Positions 45,823 through 56,639 of a stretch of 64,000 nt of DNA are shown in pieces. Source of the stretch: Bufo bufo (taxonomy: Eukaryota > Chordata > Amphibia > Anura > Bufonidae). Under the pieces are notes generated by a model. It was not told where the DNA came from and made no database searches. It saw nothing but the letters and a program-made list of their open reading frames with translations. The DNA lies in assembly GCF_905171765.1 (NCBI RefSeq), contig NC_053390.1, positions 212,541,359 through 212,605,358 of the forward strand, given 5' to 3'. Every line of letters starts with the position of its first letter. The stretch's first letter is position 1. Position numbers and translations under genes: made by a program.

Positions 45823-45864
45823 GCTCCTGATGAAGGGACGTGCCTGTCCCCAAACGCGTTGAGC
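45823..45864 (+). ncRNA. Hammerhead-ribozyme-like motif, decayed
   Basis: Parts in order: stem I strand GCTC; core CTGATGA (45827-45833); stem II GGGAC, loop GTGCCT, GTCCC; then CAA where a hammerhead has GAA; palindromic stem III ACGCGT (45854-45859); T at the cleavage position; stem I strand GAGC (45861-45864). This is the short type I fold whose stem III can only close by dimer pairing, as in Penelope-like and related retroelements. The G-to-C change at the first base of GAA hits the general-base guanine, so this copy should not cleave. AATAAA follows at about 45886. Confidence 0.6.
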
Positions 45865-46080
45865 CGGATTTATATGTACATGCAATAAAGACCTTTGAAG
45901 AGAAGCACCCGTGTGATTGGCTGCCTTCATCCGTTAATACTGTAGAAGCGATCCAGGCTGGGGGGGTACTCGGTTTACAGGTGTATTATGCTTATCCTGG
46001 TAAACCGCCCCCCTCGTGAAGTGAGTAAATGAACCCACGATACCACAATATTTTAATATGTGTAATAGTATCCTTTTAAC

Positions 46081-48842
46081 CACCTCAGCTCCCCTAGCTT
46101 AAACACCCTTAATGACCAGACCACTTTTTACACTTCTGCACTACACTACTTTCAACGTTTATTGCTCGGTCATGCAACTTACCACCCAAATGAATTTTAC
46201 CTCCTTTTCTTCTCACTAATAGAGCTTTCATTTGGTGGTATTTCATTGCTGCTGACATTTTTACTTTTTTTGTTATTAATCGAAATTTAACGAAATTTTT
46301 TAAAAAAATGAAATTTTTCACTTTGTTGTAATTTTTTTTTAAAAAAACGACATCTATATATAAATTTTTCTTTAAATTTATTGTTCTACATGTCTTTGAT
46401 AAAAAAAAAAAGGTTTGGGTAAAAGTTATAGCGTTTACAAACTATGGTACAAAAATAAGAATTTCCCAGACAGGTTCTACAATGCCCAGACAGTGTGTAA
46501 AAAAATGTGTAAAAAATGCCCTGCGAAATCCTAAAGGTGCTCTTTGGAATTTGGGCCCATTTGCCCACCTAGGCTGCAAAAAAGTGTCACACATCTGGTA
46601 TCGCCGTACTCAGAAGAAGTAGGGCAATGTGTTTTGGGGTGTCTTTTTACATATACCCATGCTGGGTGAGATAAATATCTCGGCAAAAGACCATTTTTCC
46701 CATTTTTTTGTACAAAGTTGGCATTTGACCAAGATATTTATCTCACCCAGCATGGGTATATGTGAAATGACACCCCAAAACACATTGCCCAACTTCTCCT
46801 GAGTACGGCGATACCACATGTGTGACACTTTTTTGCAGCCTAGATGCGCAAAGGGGCCCAAATTCCTTTTAGGAGGGCATTTTTAGACATTTGGCTCCCA
46901 GACTTCTTCTCACGCATTAGGGCCCCTGAAATGCCAGGGCAGTATAAATACCCCACATGTGACCTTATTTTGGAAAGAAGACACCCCAAGGTATTCAATG
47001 AGGGGCATGGCGAGTTCATAGAAATTTTTTTTTTTTGCCACAAGTTAGCGGAAATTGATTATTATTATTTTTTTTCTCACAAAGTCTCCCTTTCCGCTAA
47101 CTTGGGACAAAAATTTCAATCTTTCATGGACTCAATATGCCCGTCAGCGAATACCTTGGGGTGTCTTCTTTCCGAAATGGGGTCACATGTGGGGTATTTA
47201 TACTGCCCTGGCATTTTAGGGGCCCTAAAGCGTGAGAAGAAGTCTGGAATATAAATGTCTAAAAAATTTTACGCATTTGGATTTCGTGAGGGGTATGGGG
47301 AGTTCATGTGAGATTTTATTTTTTGTCACAAGTTAGTGGAATATGAGACTTTGTAAGAAAAAACAAAAAAACAATTTCCACTAACTTGTGCCAAAAAAAA
47401 GGCTGAATGGAGCCTTACAGGGGGGGGGTGATCAATGACAGGGGGGTGATCAGGGAGTCTATATGGGGTGATCACCCCCCTTTCATTGATCACCCCCCCT
47501 GTAAGGCTCCATTCAGATGTCCGTATGTGTTTTGCGGATCCGATCCGTGGATCCGTAAAACACATACGGACATCTGAATGGAGCCTTACAGGGGGGTGAT
47601 CAATGACAGGGGGGTGATCATCCCATATAGACTCCCTGATCACCCCCCTGTCTTTGATCACCCACCTGTAAGGCTCCATTCAGAGGTCCGTATGTGTTTT
47701 GCGGATCCACGGATCGGATCCGCAAAACACAAACGGACGTCTGAATGGAGCCTTACAGGGGGGTGATCAATGACAGGGGGGTGATCAGGGAGTCTATATG
47801 GGGGTGATCACCCCCCTGTCATTGATCACCCCCCGGTAAGGCTCCATTCAGACGTCCGTATGTGTTTTGCGGATCCACGGATCGGATCCGCAAAACACAA
47901 ACGGACATCTGAATGGAGCCTTACAGGGGAATGATCAATCACAGGGAGGTGATCAGGGAGTCTATATGGGGTGATCACCCCCCTGTAAGGCTCCATTCAG
48001 ACATCCGTATGTGTTTTGCGGATCCGATCCATGGATCCGCAAAACACATACGGACTTCTGAATGGAGCCAGCCTTACAAGGGGGTGATCAATGACAGGGG
48101 GGTGGATCAGGGAGTCTATATGGGGTGATCACCCCCCTGTCATTGATCACCCCCCTGTAAGGCTCCATTAAGACGTCCGTATGTGTTTTGCGGATCCGAT
48201 CCGTGGATCCGCAAAACACATACGGACCTCTGAATGGAGCCAGCCTTACAAGGGGGTGATCAATGACAGGGGGGTGGATCAGGGAGTCTATATGGGGTGA
48301 TCACCCCCCTGTAAGGCTCCATTCAGACGTCCGTATGTGTTTTGGGGATCCGATCCATGGATCCGTAAAACACATACGGACATCTGAATGGAGCCTTACA
48401 GGGGGGTGATCAATGACAGGGGGGTGATCAGTGAGTCTATATGGGGTGATCAGGGGTTAATAAGGGGTTATTAAGTGACAGGGGGGTGTAGTGTAGTGTG
48501 GTGCTACTTATTACAGAGCTGCCTGTGTCCTCTGATGGTTGATCCAAGCAAAGGGGACCACCAGAGGACCAGGTAGCAGGAATATTAGACGCTGTTATCA
48601 AAACAGCGTCTAATATACCTGTTAGGGGTTAAAAAAAAATCGCATCTACAGCCTGCCAGCGAACGATCGCCGCTGGCAGGCTGTAGATCTACTCGCTTAC
48701 CTGCAGTTCCTGTGAACGCGCGTGCCTCTGTGCGCGCGTTCACAGGAAATCTCGCGTCTCGCGAGATGACGCGTATATGCGTGACTCTGCCTGGAGCTGC
48801 CGCCTCCGGAACGCGATCCTGCGTTAGGCGGTCCGGAGGTGG
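46081..48842. mobile_element. TTAA-flanked non-autonomous element
   Basis: Starts CCACCTCAGCTCCCC and ends GGTCCGGAGGTGG, with TTAA flanking (46077-46080; 48843-48846). The left part has T-rich blocks and two inverted copies of a segment around CACCCAGCATGGGTATATG (46660-46760). The middle is the tandem palindrome array at 47400-48440. It is consistent with a Kolobok- or piggyBac-derived element. No transposase seen. Confidence 0.65.
47400..48440. repeat. Tandem array of paired palindromes, about 165-bp period
   Basis: Palindrome 1 runs GGCTCCATTCAGACGTCCG, TGTTTTGCGGATCC and back. Palindrome 2 runs GGGGTGATCAATGACAGG, GTCTATATGGGGTGATCACC and back. They alternate about six times. Palindrome 1 is bordered by TAA/TTA and may have begun as a small Harbinger-like element. 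Confidence 0.88.
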
Positions 48843-48858
48843 TTAAACACATTTTTTA

Positions 48859-49057
48859 CCTATTGATTTGCCTAACTGTACCAAACTATATCGTGTACGA
48901 TACTGCAGAACACGGTCTCTTAGGCACTCGAGACGGCATGCAGTGATCCTACCTATGTGTACAGTCTTTTAATCTTTTTTGCAGAATTTATATATGTGTA
49001 CAATCTTTTGATCTTTTATGTAAAAAAAAAAAAGTGTTTTTTTTATATATGTGTATA
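48859..49057 (-). repeat. Right inverted arm, inner half
   Basis: Complement of 44662-44857. It lies between the TTAA element and Tc1-B. Confidence 0.88.
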
Positions 49058-49059
49058 TA

Positions 49060-50623
49060 CACTGCTCAAAAAAATAAAGGGAACACAAAAATAACACATC
49101 CTAAATCTGAGTTAATTAAATATTCTTCTGAAATACTTTGTTCTTTACATAGATGAATGTGCTGACAACAAAATCACACAAAAATTAAAAAATGGAAATC
49201 AAATTTTTCAACCCATGGAGGTCTGGATTTGGAGTCACCCTCAAAATTAAAGTGGAAAAACACACTACAGGCTGATCCAACTTTGATGTAATGTCCTTAA
49301 AACAAGTCAAAATGAGTCTCAGTAGTGTGTGTGGCCTCCACGTGCCTGTATGACCTCCCTACAAAGCCTGTGCATGCTCCTGATGAGGTGGCGGACGGTC
49401 TCCTGAGGGATCTCCTCCCAGACCTGGACTAAAGCATCTGCCAACTCCTGGACAGTCTGTGGTGCAACGTGACGTTGGTGGATAGAGGGAGACATGATGT
49501 CCCAGATGTGCTCAATTGGATTCAGGTCTGGGGAACGGGCGGGCCAGTCCATAGCATCAATGCCTTCATCTTGCAGGAACTGCTGACACACTCCAGCCAC
49601 ATAAGGTCTAGCATTCTCTGACACACTCCAGCCACATAAGGCACCAGCATATGGTCTCACAACGGGTCTGAGGATCTCATCTCGGTACCTAATGACAGTC
49701 AGGCTACCTCTGGCGAGCACATGGAGGGCTGTGCGGCCCTCCAAAGAAATGCCACCCCACACCATTACTGACCCAATGCCAAACCGGTCATGCTGGAGGA
49801 TGTTGCAGGCAGCAGAACGTTCTCCACGGCGTCTCCAGACTCCGTCACGTCTGTCACATGTGCTCAGTGTGAACCTGCTTTCATCTGTGAAGAGCACAGG
49901 GCGCCAGGGGCGGATTTGCCAATCTTGGTGTTCTCTGGCAAATGCCAAACGTCCTGCACGGTGTTGGGCTGTAAGCACAACCCCCACCTGTGGACGTCGG
50001 GCCCTCATATCACCCTCATGGAGTCTGTTTCTGACCATTTGAGCTGACACATGCACATTTGTGGCCTGCTGGAGGTAATTTTGCAGGGCTCTGGCAGTGC
50101 TCCTCCTGTTCCTCCTAGCACAAAGGCGGAGGTAGCGGTCCTGCTGCTGGGTTGTTGCCCTCTTACGGCCTCCTCCACGTCTCCTGATGTACTGGCCTGT
50201 CTCCTGGTAGCGCCTCCATGCTCTGGACACTACGCTGACAGACACAGCAAACCTTCTTGCCACAGCTCGCATTGATGTGCCATCCTGGATAAGCTGCACT
50301 ACCTGAGCCACTTGTGTGGGTTGTAGACTCAGTCTCATGCTACCACTAGAGTGAAAGCACCGCCAGCATTCAAAAGTGACCAAAACATCAGCCAGGAAGC
50401 ATAGGAACTGAGAAGTGGTCTGTGGTCACCACCTGCAGAACCACTCCTTTATTGGGGGTGTCTTGCTAATTGCCTATAATTTCCACCTGTTGTCTATCCC
50501 ATTTGCACAACAACATGTGAAATTGATTGTCACTCAGTGTTGCTTCCTAAGTGGACAGTTTGATTTCACAGAAGTGTGATTGACTTGGAGTTACATTGTG
50601 TTACTTTATTTTTTGGAGCAGTG
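49060..50623 (-). mobile_element. Tc1-like transposon B
   Basis: Starts CACTGCTCAAAAAAATAAAG and ends TTATTTTTTGGAGCAGTG, flanked by TA (49058-49059, 50624-50625). Its 1.56 kb length is normal for Tc1. It inserted in the right arm at the position matching Tc1-A in the left arm. Confidence 0.93.
49319..50338 (-). CDS. Tc1-B transposase, full length but catalytically altered
   Basis: An uninterrupted reading frame of 339 codons from [18 protein letters not shown] (a longer frame to 50383 adds 15 unlikely residues). The N-terminus has paired helix-turn-helix domains ([17 protein letters not shown]; a GRKR basic hinge follows). First catalytic block FTDESRFTL; third [14 protein letters not shown]. 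The second block, which should carry HDNARPH, reads SENARPY, because a 24-bp duplication (49583-49606 and 49618-49641) overwrote the preceding codons. The protein would bind ends and cut TA targets in the family, but this copy is probably inactive. Confidence 0.92.
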   Translation of the reverse strand: MRLSLQPTQVAQVVQLIQDGTSMRAVARRFAVSVSVVSRAWRRYQETGQYIRRRGGGRKRATTQQQDRYLRLCARRNRRSTARALQNYLQQATNVHVSAQMVRNRLHEGDMRARRPQVGVVLTAQHRAGRLAFAREHQDWQIRPWRPVLFTDESRFTLSTCDRRDGVWRRRGERSAACNILQHDRFGIGSVMVWGGISLEGRTALHVLARGSLTVIRYRDEILRPVVRPYAGALCGWSVSENARPYVAGVCQQFLQDEGIDAMDWPARSPDLNPIEHIWDIMSPSIHQRHVAPQTVQELADALVQVWEEIPQETVRHLIRSMHRLCREVIQARGGHTHY

Positions 50624-50625
50624 TA

Positions 50626-50842
50626 TATACATTTTTTTCATACACATTGATATCTCTATACACCTTCACTTTTTTACAAATGTAATGCTGATACAAAACC
50701 TATTACACACCTAAATAGCTCAACACCAACCCACCATTATCGATCAACCACTATTGGTGCCCAAAAGGGTTTATTCAAAAATAGGTGAGACCTGGAGGGT
50801 ATCTCCACCCACCAGTCCCCCTATTTTGGCATACTACCATAT
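50626..50842 (-). repeat. Right inverted arm, outer half
   Basis: Complement of 41138-41356, ending GCATACTACCATAT next to the duplicated DIRS-2 target TCAGTGAAGCAGA. Confidence 0.88.
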
Positions 50843-50854
50843 CAGTGAAGCAGA

Positions 50855-51730
50855 AGCACATTCCGCCCAGGAGGTTGAAATTGCCCTAGTTGAGTGGGCA
50901 GTCAATCGCACTGGTAGTGAGGATTCAGTTTCCTTATACGCTCTAGTAATAGTCATTTTGATCCAACGTGAGATGGTCAATTTTGATGCGCCCTGGCCCT
51001 TGTTAGCTCCCGCGAACTGGACAAAAAGTCTATTTGACTTTCTTATAGTTTTTGTGGCTTCCAGGTAGGTGAGGATGCATCTCCTCACGTCGAGATTATG
51101 GAACTTAGCTTCCTTGTCTGATATAGCCTGTGGACAGAATGTAGGTAGTGAGATATCTTGATCACAATGAAATCTAGAACATACCTTGGGCAGAAAGGAA
51201 GGTTCATGACGTAGGACAACTCTATTTTCCAGGATCGTCAGATAGGACGGTCGGCAAGACAAAGCCTGGATTTCTCCCACTCTCCTGGCGGAGGTGATCG
51301 CGATAAGAAAGGCTGTTTTTAGAGAGCAGGCTAAGAGGGATTTCTGAAATAGGCTCGAAAGGAGGGTCTACTAGAACTGAGAGGACTAAATTAAGGTCCC
51401 AGGGAGGGACAATAGATCTGACTGTAGGTCTCAATCTATTTGCGCCTTTAAAGAAACGTCTAATTAAGAAAATTCTGCGAGTTTTAGATCTAAAAAAGGT
51501 GCTGAGTGCCGCCACCTGAACTTTAAGGGTACTGACCCGTAGACCGTTTTCCAGGCCTTTCTGCAGGAATTCCAGAACTATTTTTAAGTCAGGTTTCCTC
51601 GAGGGATCCCAGGAGCCCTGTGAAGAGGAAAGAAAGGTATTCCAGGCCCTATGATAAATTTTTTGAAGTGACCGATTTCCGACTGCTTAGAATTGTGTGA
51701 ATTACCGCATCTGATAGGACTTTGGCTTTT
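50855..51730 (-). pseudogene. DIRS-2 tyrosine recombinase, main part
   Basis: The core-binding start SSRKSVTSKNLS lies near 51665. The catalytic region has MGEIQALSCRPSYL (the arginine lies just upstream in ARRVGEI, in another frame), DVRRCILTYLEATKTIRKSN, and the HxxR pair in LTAHSTRAISTSWAECASAS near 50880. It ends at the inverted-arm insertion; the tyrosine is 10 kb away at about 40890. Several frameshifts are present. Confidence 0.88.
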
Positions 51731-51759
51731 AGGATGCAGCGTTCAGCCTCCAAGCTGTC

Positions 51760-52240
51760 AGATTTAGTTGATAGATCTTTGGGTGCTGGACCGGGCCTTG
51801 GAGCAGAAGAGACTTGGGGAAGCTGCCAGAAGTCCCCCTTTGCTGTCTTTAACATCGAAGGGAACCAAGTCCTTTTTGGCCAGTAAGGCACTATCATTAT
51901 AACATCGCATCTGTCCTCTAAAATTTTTGCTAGCGTCCTGGAGATCAGGGATATTGGCGGGAACGCGTACAAAAGGCCCTCTGGCCAGGGACCCGAGAAG
52001 GCATCCACCCTCAGCGGATTGTCCTGGTATGATAGGGAAAAGAATTGCTTCGTTTGACTGTTTGCCTTTGTCACGAATAGATCCAGGATTGGGACTCCCC
52101 ATCTCTTGGTTAATTCCTGAAAAACTATTTTGTTCAGGGACCACTCCCCTGACTTTAGTGGACTTCTGCTCAAGTAATCCGCCAGGAGGTTTTCTTTCCC
52201 TTTTAAGTGTACCGCTGATATAGACAATATGTGATTCTGT
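51760..52240 (-). pseudogene. DIRS-2 methyltransferase-like domain
   Basis: KGKENLLADYLSRSPLKSGE, then LDLFVTKANSQTKQFF and LLYAFPPISLISRTL, match the DIRS-1 domain at 14460-14942. Open in this copy. Confidence 0.75.
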
Positions 52241-52740
52241 GCCCAAGAGAACAGCCGGGACGCTGTTTGACCTAGAATCTTGCTTCTCGTGCCCCCCTGC
52301 TTGTTTATATATCCCACCGTCGTATTGTTGTCTGTCAGGATTTTCACGTTCCCTGTGATGGGACAGAGGATTGAAAAGCTTTTAATGCTAGAAACACTGC
52401 TTGTAGCTCCTTTGCATTTGAGCATAGAGGAAGAAAATTGGTTCCCCACATGCCTTGAACAATCTGGCCCTCGCTGTGAGCCCCCCATCCTAATCTGCTT
52501 GCATCGGTTGTGATCACTACTATATCTGACGGTCTCCACTGGACTCCCTGACTGAGATGTTCTATTTTTAGCCACCAATCTAGGGTCAATTTGACCTGAA
52601 GGGGAAGGGATACTTTTTTGTCCAGGGAGAGGGGACTTTTGTTCCAGGAGGACAGGAGAAAATTTTGGAGTGGTCTGCTGGGGAATTGTGCCCACTTTAC
52701 TGCTGGGATAGTGGAAGTCATAAGGCCTAGGATGACCATA
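52241..52740 (-). pseudogene. DIRS-2 RNase H domain
   Basis: ITTDASRLGWGAHSEGQI, AKELQAVFLALKAFQSS and LTDNNTTVGYINKQGG are present, with a frameshift between the last two. Preceded by MVILGLMTSTIPAVKWAQ, as in DIRS-1. Confidence 0.87.
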
Positions 52741-53438
52741 ATTTGTCTGAAGGATACCTTCTTACGGTGTTTGAACATACAGATTTTGGTAATCAGATCC
52801 TGGATCTTCGAGCTCGGAAGGAAGAATGTCATTAACTCTGAATCCAGGAGGATGCCTAAAAATTTCTTCCTCTGGGAAGGAACCACATCAGATTTTTCCA
52901 GGTTCAGCTTCCACCCTAGAGAATAGAGAGTGTTTGCGACAAAAAGGAGATTTTTTTTGTTGAATTCCAGAAGTCGTCTAGATATGGAACGAAAGCAATC
53001 TCTTGTTGATGAAGATAGTCGGACACTTCTGCCATCACCTTCGTAAATACTCGCGGAGCGGATGAAAGACCAAATGGAAGGACTCTGAGTCAGACGATCT
53101 TGTAGGAATATTGCAAATCTTAGGTTTTTTTGATGGCTTGGGTAGATGAGGATGTGATAATAGGCGTCTGCCAGGTTTAGAGATACCATGAAACAATTTT
53201 GGAATAGCAGGCAGATGGTGGAATTGATAGTTGCAATTTTGAATTTTTTGTATGAGATGTGTTTGTTCAGATCTCTTAGATTTATGATCACCCTGTGGGA
53301 CCCATTGGGTTTCTTTACTAGGAATACTGGAGAATAGAAGCCTTCCTCTAGTTGGTCCAGGGGAACTGGGATGACTGCTTGTTTTGCCAGAAGAGCCTGT
53401 ATCTGGGATTCCATCAGCAACTGAATGGATTTCGGCAA
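52741..53438 (-). pseudogene. DIRS-2 reverse transcriptase
   Basis: SPVFLVKKPNGSHRVIINL and VSLNLADAYYHILI are in the main frame. After a frameshift near 53090 the PFGLSSAPRVFTKVM and AFVPYLDDFW boxes are readable in another frame, and LGWKLNLEKSDVVPS returns to the first. The YLDD box is intact at the sequence level. Confidence 0.9.
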
Positions 53439-53619
53439 CTTCTTGTTTACCAGAAACCTTTTTGGCGGTGGAGAGGAAAACTCTATTCTGTACCCTGACC
53501 GGATTAGATCTAGAACCCAGGGAGAGTTGGTAATTTTTCCCTAATCCGGATAAAATTCCTGAAGTCTTCCCCCCACAGGACCCCTGGCGTCATTGAGGAG
53601 GTTGTTTGGAAGACTTGTC

Positions 53620-53990
53620 GGGGTTGAACAAGAAACCTCTCCCTCTGCCTTTAGATGTTTGCCAGGAACTTAATCCTTCTTTCCGTCTTTGATTCGATCT
53701 AACCCTTTCTCTGGGAGCGAAAGGGCCGGCTGTTGTGAAAGAATTTTGGTTCCGAGGGGAATCCTTTCTTCCGGTCGGACGCTTTGTCTAATATATCGTC
53801 CAGAACATACCCGAATAACCTGTCGCCTTCACAAGGAATGTTAGAGTTTATTCTTTGAGGTATTATCTCCCGACCAGATCTCAGCCATATGGATCTTCTA
53901 GCAGCATTGGATAGGGCCGCTGATCTAGCTGAGAGCTTAACTAGTTTCGCAGATGCATCCGATAAAAAAATTGGTGGCTTGTCCTGATAG
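53620..53990 (-). pseudogene. DIRS-2 gag C-terminal remnant
   Basis: FLSDASAKLVKLSARSAAL and FGYVLDDILDKASDRKKG match the end of DIRS-1 gag (17201-17509). Everything upstream is missing at the L1 junction. Confidence 0.8.
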
Positions 53991-54320
53991 TTTTTTTTTT
54001 TTTTTTGAAACAAAGTTTTCTTTATTTTATTCTAAATAAATTCTCTTACATAACATTTTCCCTGCATGTCACAAGGCTTTGTACAGAAAATACGTTTTAC
54101 ATTTTAGAATATCAGTCAGTGTAAAGACATCAAGGTAGGATATTCAATGTGGTACATGTCTCATAGAGAAAAAGAAAATTATAAATATAAAGCATAACAA
54201 AACCCCTCCCTCCCTAGCCCTCCCACCCCAAGCTCCAGGATGCCTAATCCTCATCCCCCTCCTCTTATTGTACCAACAATACAGTATATTTCAAATATAT
54301 GGTGGTGCACTATGCAATCT

Positions 54321-55053
54321 CTAATTGCTTATAGACAATCTCCCTATGGTCCCACTCATTACCGCCTTTGAATACCATTCCGTATATCTAAAGGATGTCA
54401 TCAGCACTTCGATATCGCCCCGTGGGAGGTGTTTTTCAATAAAGGTTTGCCATTTACGAAAAAAAACCTTTGTCTTTTTTTCTTTTTGATGCTCCGTGTC
54501 TAGCTTGTCTATATACATGAAATGGGACATCTGATAAATTAATTCACTGAGTTGAGGGATATTTGGTTTAAGCCAATTGTTTAAGAGGCCACGGAGAGAT
54601 GTCAAAAGAGCAACCTCCACTATCAGTTTAGGTTTAGAGACTTCATCATACATATGAAAAAGGAATGTCTCAGGACTATAAGATAGAGTTTCCCCCCACG
54701 TTCCCCTGATCCAATCAGACACCTCCATCCAGAAAGTCTGGACATGTGCACACTCCCAAACACAGTGTAGCAAGTCCGCTCGATCTGCATCACATTTCGG
54801 ACATTTAGTTAAGTAATCTAGTTTAGGGGTTTTTCTTAAGATATTAAATGCATAAATCGCTGAGTGCATAAGGCGGAAGTGTGATTCTCTCCACTTTTCA
54901 CAGGGCACTGCTTTACAAATTCTCATCCACCCCGTAAACACCTCTTCCACTGGCAAGGATTTTTTAAGTTTCCTCTCCCATTTCTTAAAAAGGCCGGCAA
55001 CTACTTTTTTGTCTGCTGACTCTCTCATATTGCTATATATGTGGGAAATAGAG
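54321..55053 (-). pseudogene. L1-a ORF2 C-terminal domain
   Basis: Follows an in-frame TAA after THGDG (55056). It carries the cysteine-rich motif CPKCDADRADLLHCVWEC typical of the L1 ORF2 C-terminus, thought to bind RNA. It ends at SISN near 54321, about 310 bp before the tail. Confidence 0.88.
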
Positions 55054-55055
55054 TG

Positions 55056-56639
55056 TTAACCGTCCCCATGTGTTAATGAAAATGCTAGAGACTTATCTAT
55101 ACATTCACCAGAGACATCCAATAGCCTCTGTTTACAGAAATGCATTAACTGTTGGTAAGCCAAAAACTGGGATTTTTCAAGGCCGAATCTGTCACATATC
55201 TCTGGGAATGTTAGATATCTTTTCTCAGACAAATGAAGCACATCCAAGAGTCTATGTATTCCTTTGGACCTCCAAGTTCTAAACATTTTGTTTTGAGCCC
55301 CTAAGGGGAACTCTGGATGTTTCCATAATCCCAGGTATCTAGACGCCAGGAAAGATTTCTTGGTTAGCTTCCGTACCTCTTTCCATGTTGCCATGGTGTC
55401 TTTTAATATCAGTGAATGTCTTAGATAGGGTGAAAGTATCCGTCTCCTAGTATGTAACAGGGTCAACAATGGCCAATCACCAGCTAGTTGCTGTTCCAGA
55501 GAGGTATTTGAGTAGTGGTGAGATCCATGCGCCCAATCTAAGCAGTGTCTGAATAAACATGCTAGATTATACAATCTTATATTCGGGATGTTCAGACCCC
55601 CTTGATGTCTAGGCAACATTAGTTTAGATAGGGACACTCTAGGTTTTCTCCCTGACCATAAAAAGGATGTGAACATGGATTGTATATCTTTAATATCAGA
55701 GTGCTTCAAAAGTAGCGGCAATGTTTGCATGGGGTACAAGAGTCTAGGGAAACATATCATCTTAATTAGGTGAGCTCTGCCCGTTAGAGACAATGGCAAA
55801 TTTTTCCACCTTTCTAAATCATTTTTTATTGCTTTGAATAGTGGTATGTAATTTAAAGCATATAGTGATTCAGGGGTTCTTCCTATTTTAATACCCAAGT
55901 ATTTAATGTATGCAGTAGCTAATACTATTTGACTACAGGACTCTGGTAGCTTAAACTTTGGCGAGGGAGATCTCAATGTGAGCAATACACACTTGTCCAA
56001 GTTTATTTTAAAACCTGACACCGGTCCAAAAGATGATAATAATTGTAGCACTTTTTCAAGGTCCACCAACGGGTCGGCAAGGAAAATGAGCAGATCATCC
56101 GCAAATAGCGATGTACGCACTTCACTCTTCCCCACTTTTATGCCCTGAAAAATATTCCCTTCCTCTAGTAGTCTGATCAGGGGCTCCAGGGCTATATTGA
56201 ACAATAGAGGCGAAAGGGGACATCCCTGGCGTGTTCCTCTGGCTAAGTTAAAAGTTACTGACAGGAATCCAGGAGTCGAGATTCTAGCCCTAGGGTCACT
56301 ATATAATGCAGAAATGAAGGTTCTGAACGGACCAAGAATCTGCATTTTGTCCATCACTTTGCCCAACCAATCCCATCTCACACTATCGAATGCCTTTTCC
56401 GCATCAAATGCAACTAGCGAAGGCATAATTGACTTGTCAGATTTCCCTCTCACTGCATCTAGTACTGTGAGGACTTTGCGGATATTAGAGACCGCTGCTC
56501 TGTTTTTGATAAATCCCGATTGCGATGGGGATACCAAGTCAGGCATTATCAATGAAAGTCTGTCAGCTATTATTTTGGCGGCTAATTTTAAATCGACTGA
56601 TAAGTGAGATGGGACGAAACGACGATGGAAGCAGAACAT
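55056..56639 (-). pseudogene. L1-a ORF2 reverse transcriptase
   Basis: A 527-codon open stretch. The sequence enters at LKLAAKIIADRLSLIMPDLV, then SQSGFIKNRAAVSNI, the palm aspartate in SLVAFDAEKAFDSVRWDWL, RGTRQGCPLSPLLFNIAL, and the catalytic FADDLLIF with both aspartates. Thumb and connection segments follow (YLGIKIGR; HQGGLNIPNIRLYN). In L1 this enzyme primes cDNA on nicked target DNA. It is disconnected from the endonuclease by frameshifts above 56640. Confidence 0.95.

Larger units (their letters stand above)
40972..50842. mobile_element. Inverted-arm element, possibly Penelope-like
   Basis: Inserted in the DIRS-2 recombinase, with a direct duplication TCAGTGAAGCAGA at 40959-40971 and 50842-50854. 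It has long inverted arms: 41138-41356 plus 44662-44857 on the left, against 48859-49057 plus 50626-50842 on the right. A 166-bp extension (40972-41137) exists only on the left. The interior holds a hammerhead-ribozyme-like motif near 45.8 kb. A 12-13-bp duplication, inverted terminal repeats with a one-sided extension, and a hammerhead motif are all known from Penelope-like retroelements, but no RT or GIY-YIG gene is present, so the assignment is an inference. Confidence 0.6.

Noticed and set aside
47400..48440. Regularly spaced repeats resembling a CRISPR array
   Set aside because: Repeats are long palindromes without unique spacers, in a vertebrate transposon; no cas genes.
44858..48858. 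Search for a Penelope RT or GIY-YIG endonuclease in the inverted-arm element
   Set aside because: No RT boxes or GIY-YIG motif are visible on either strand in the interior, so the Penelope link rests on structure only.
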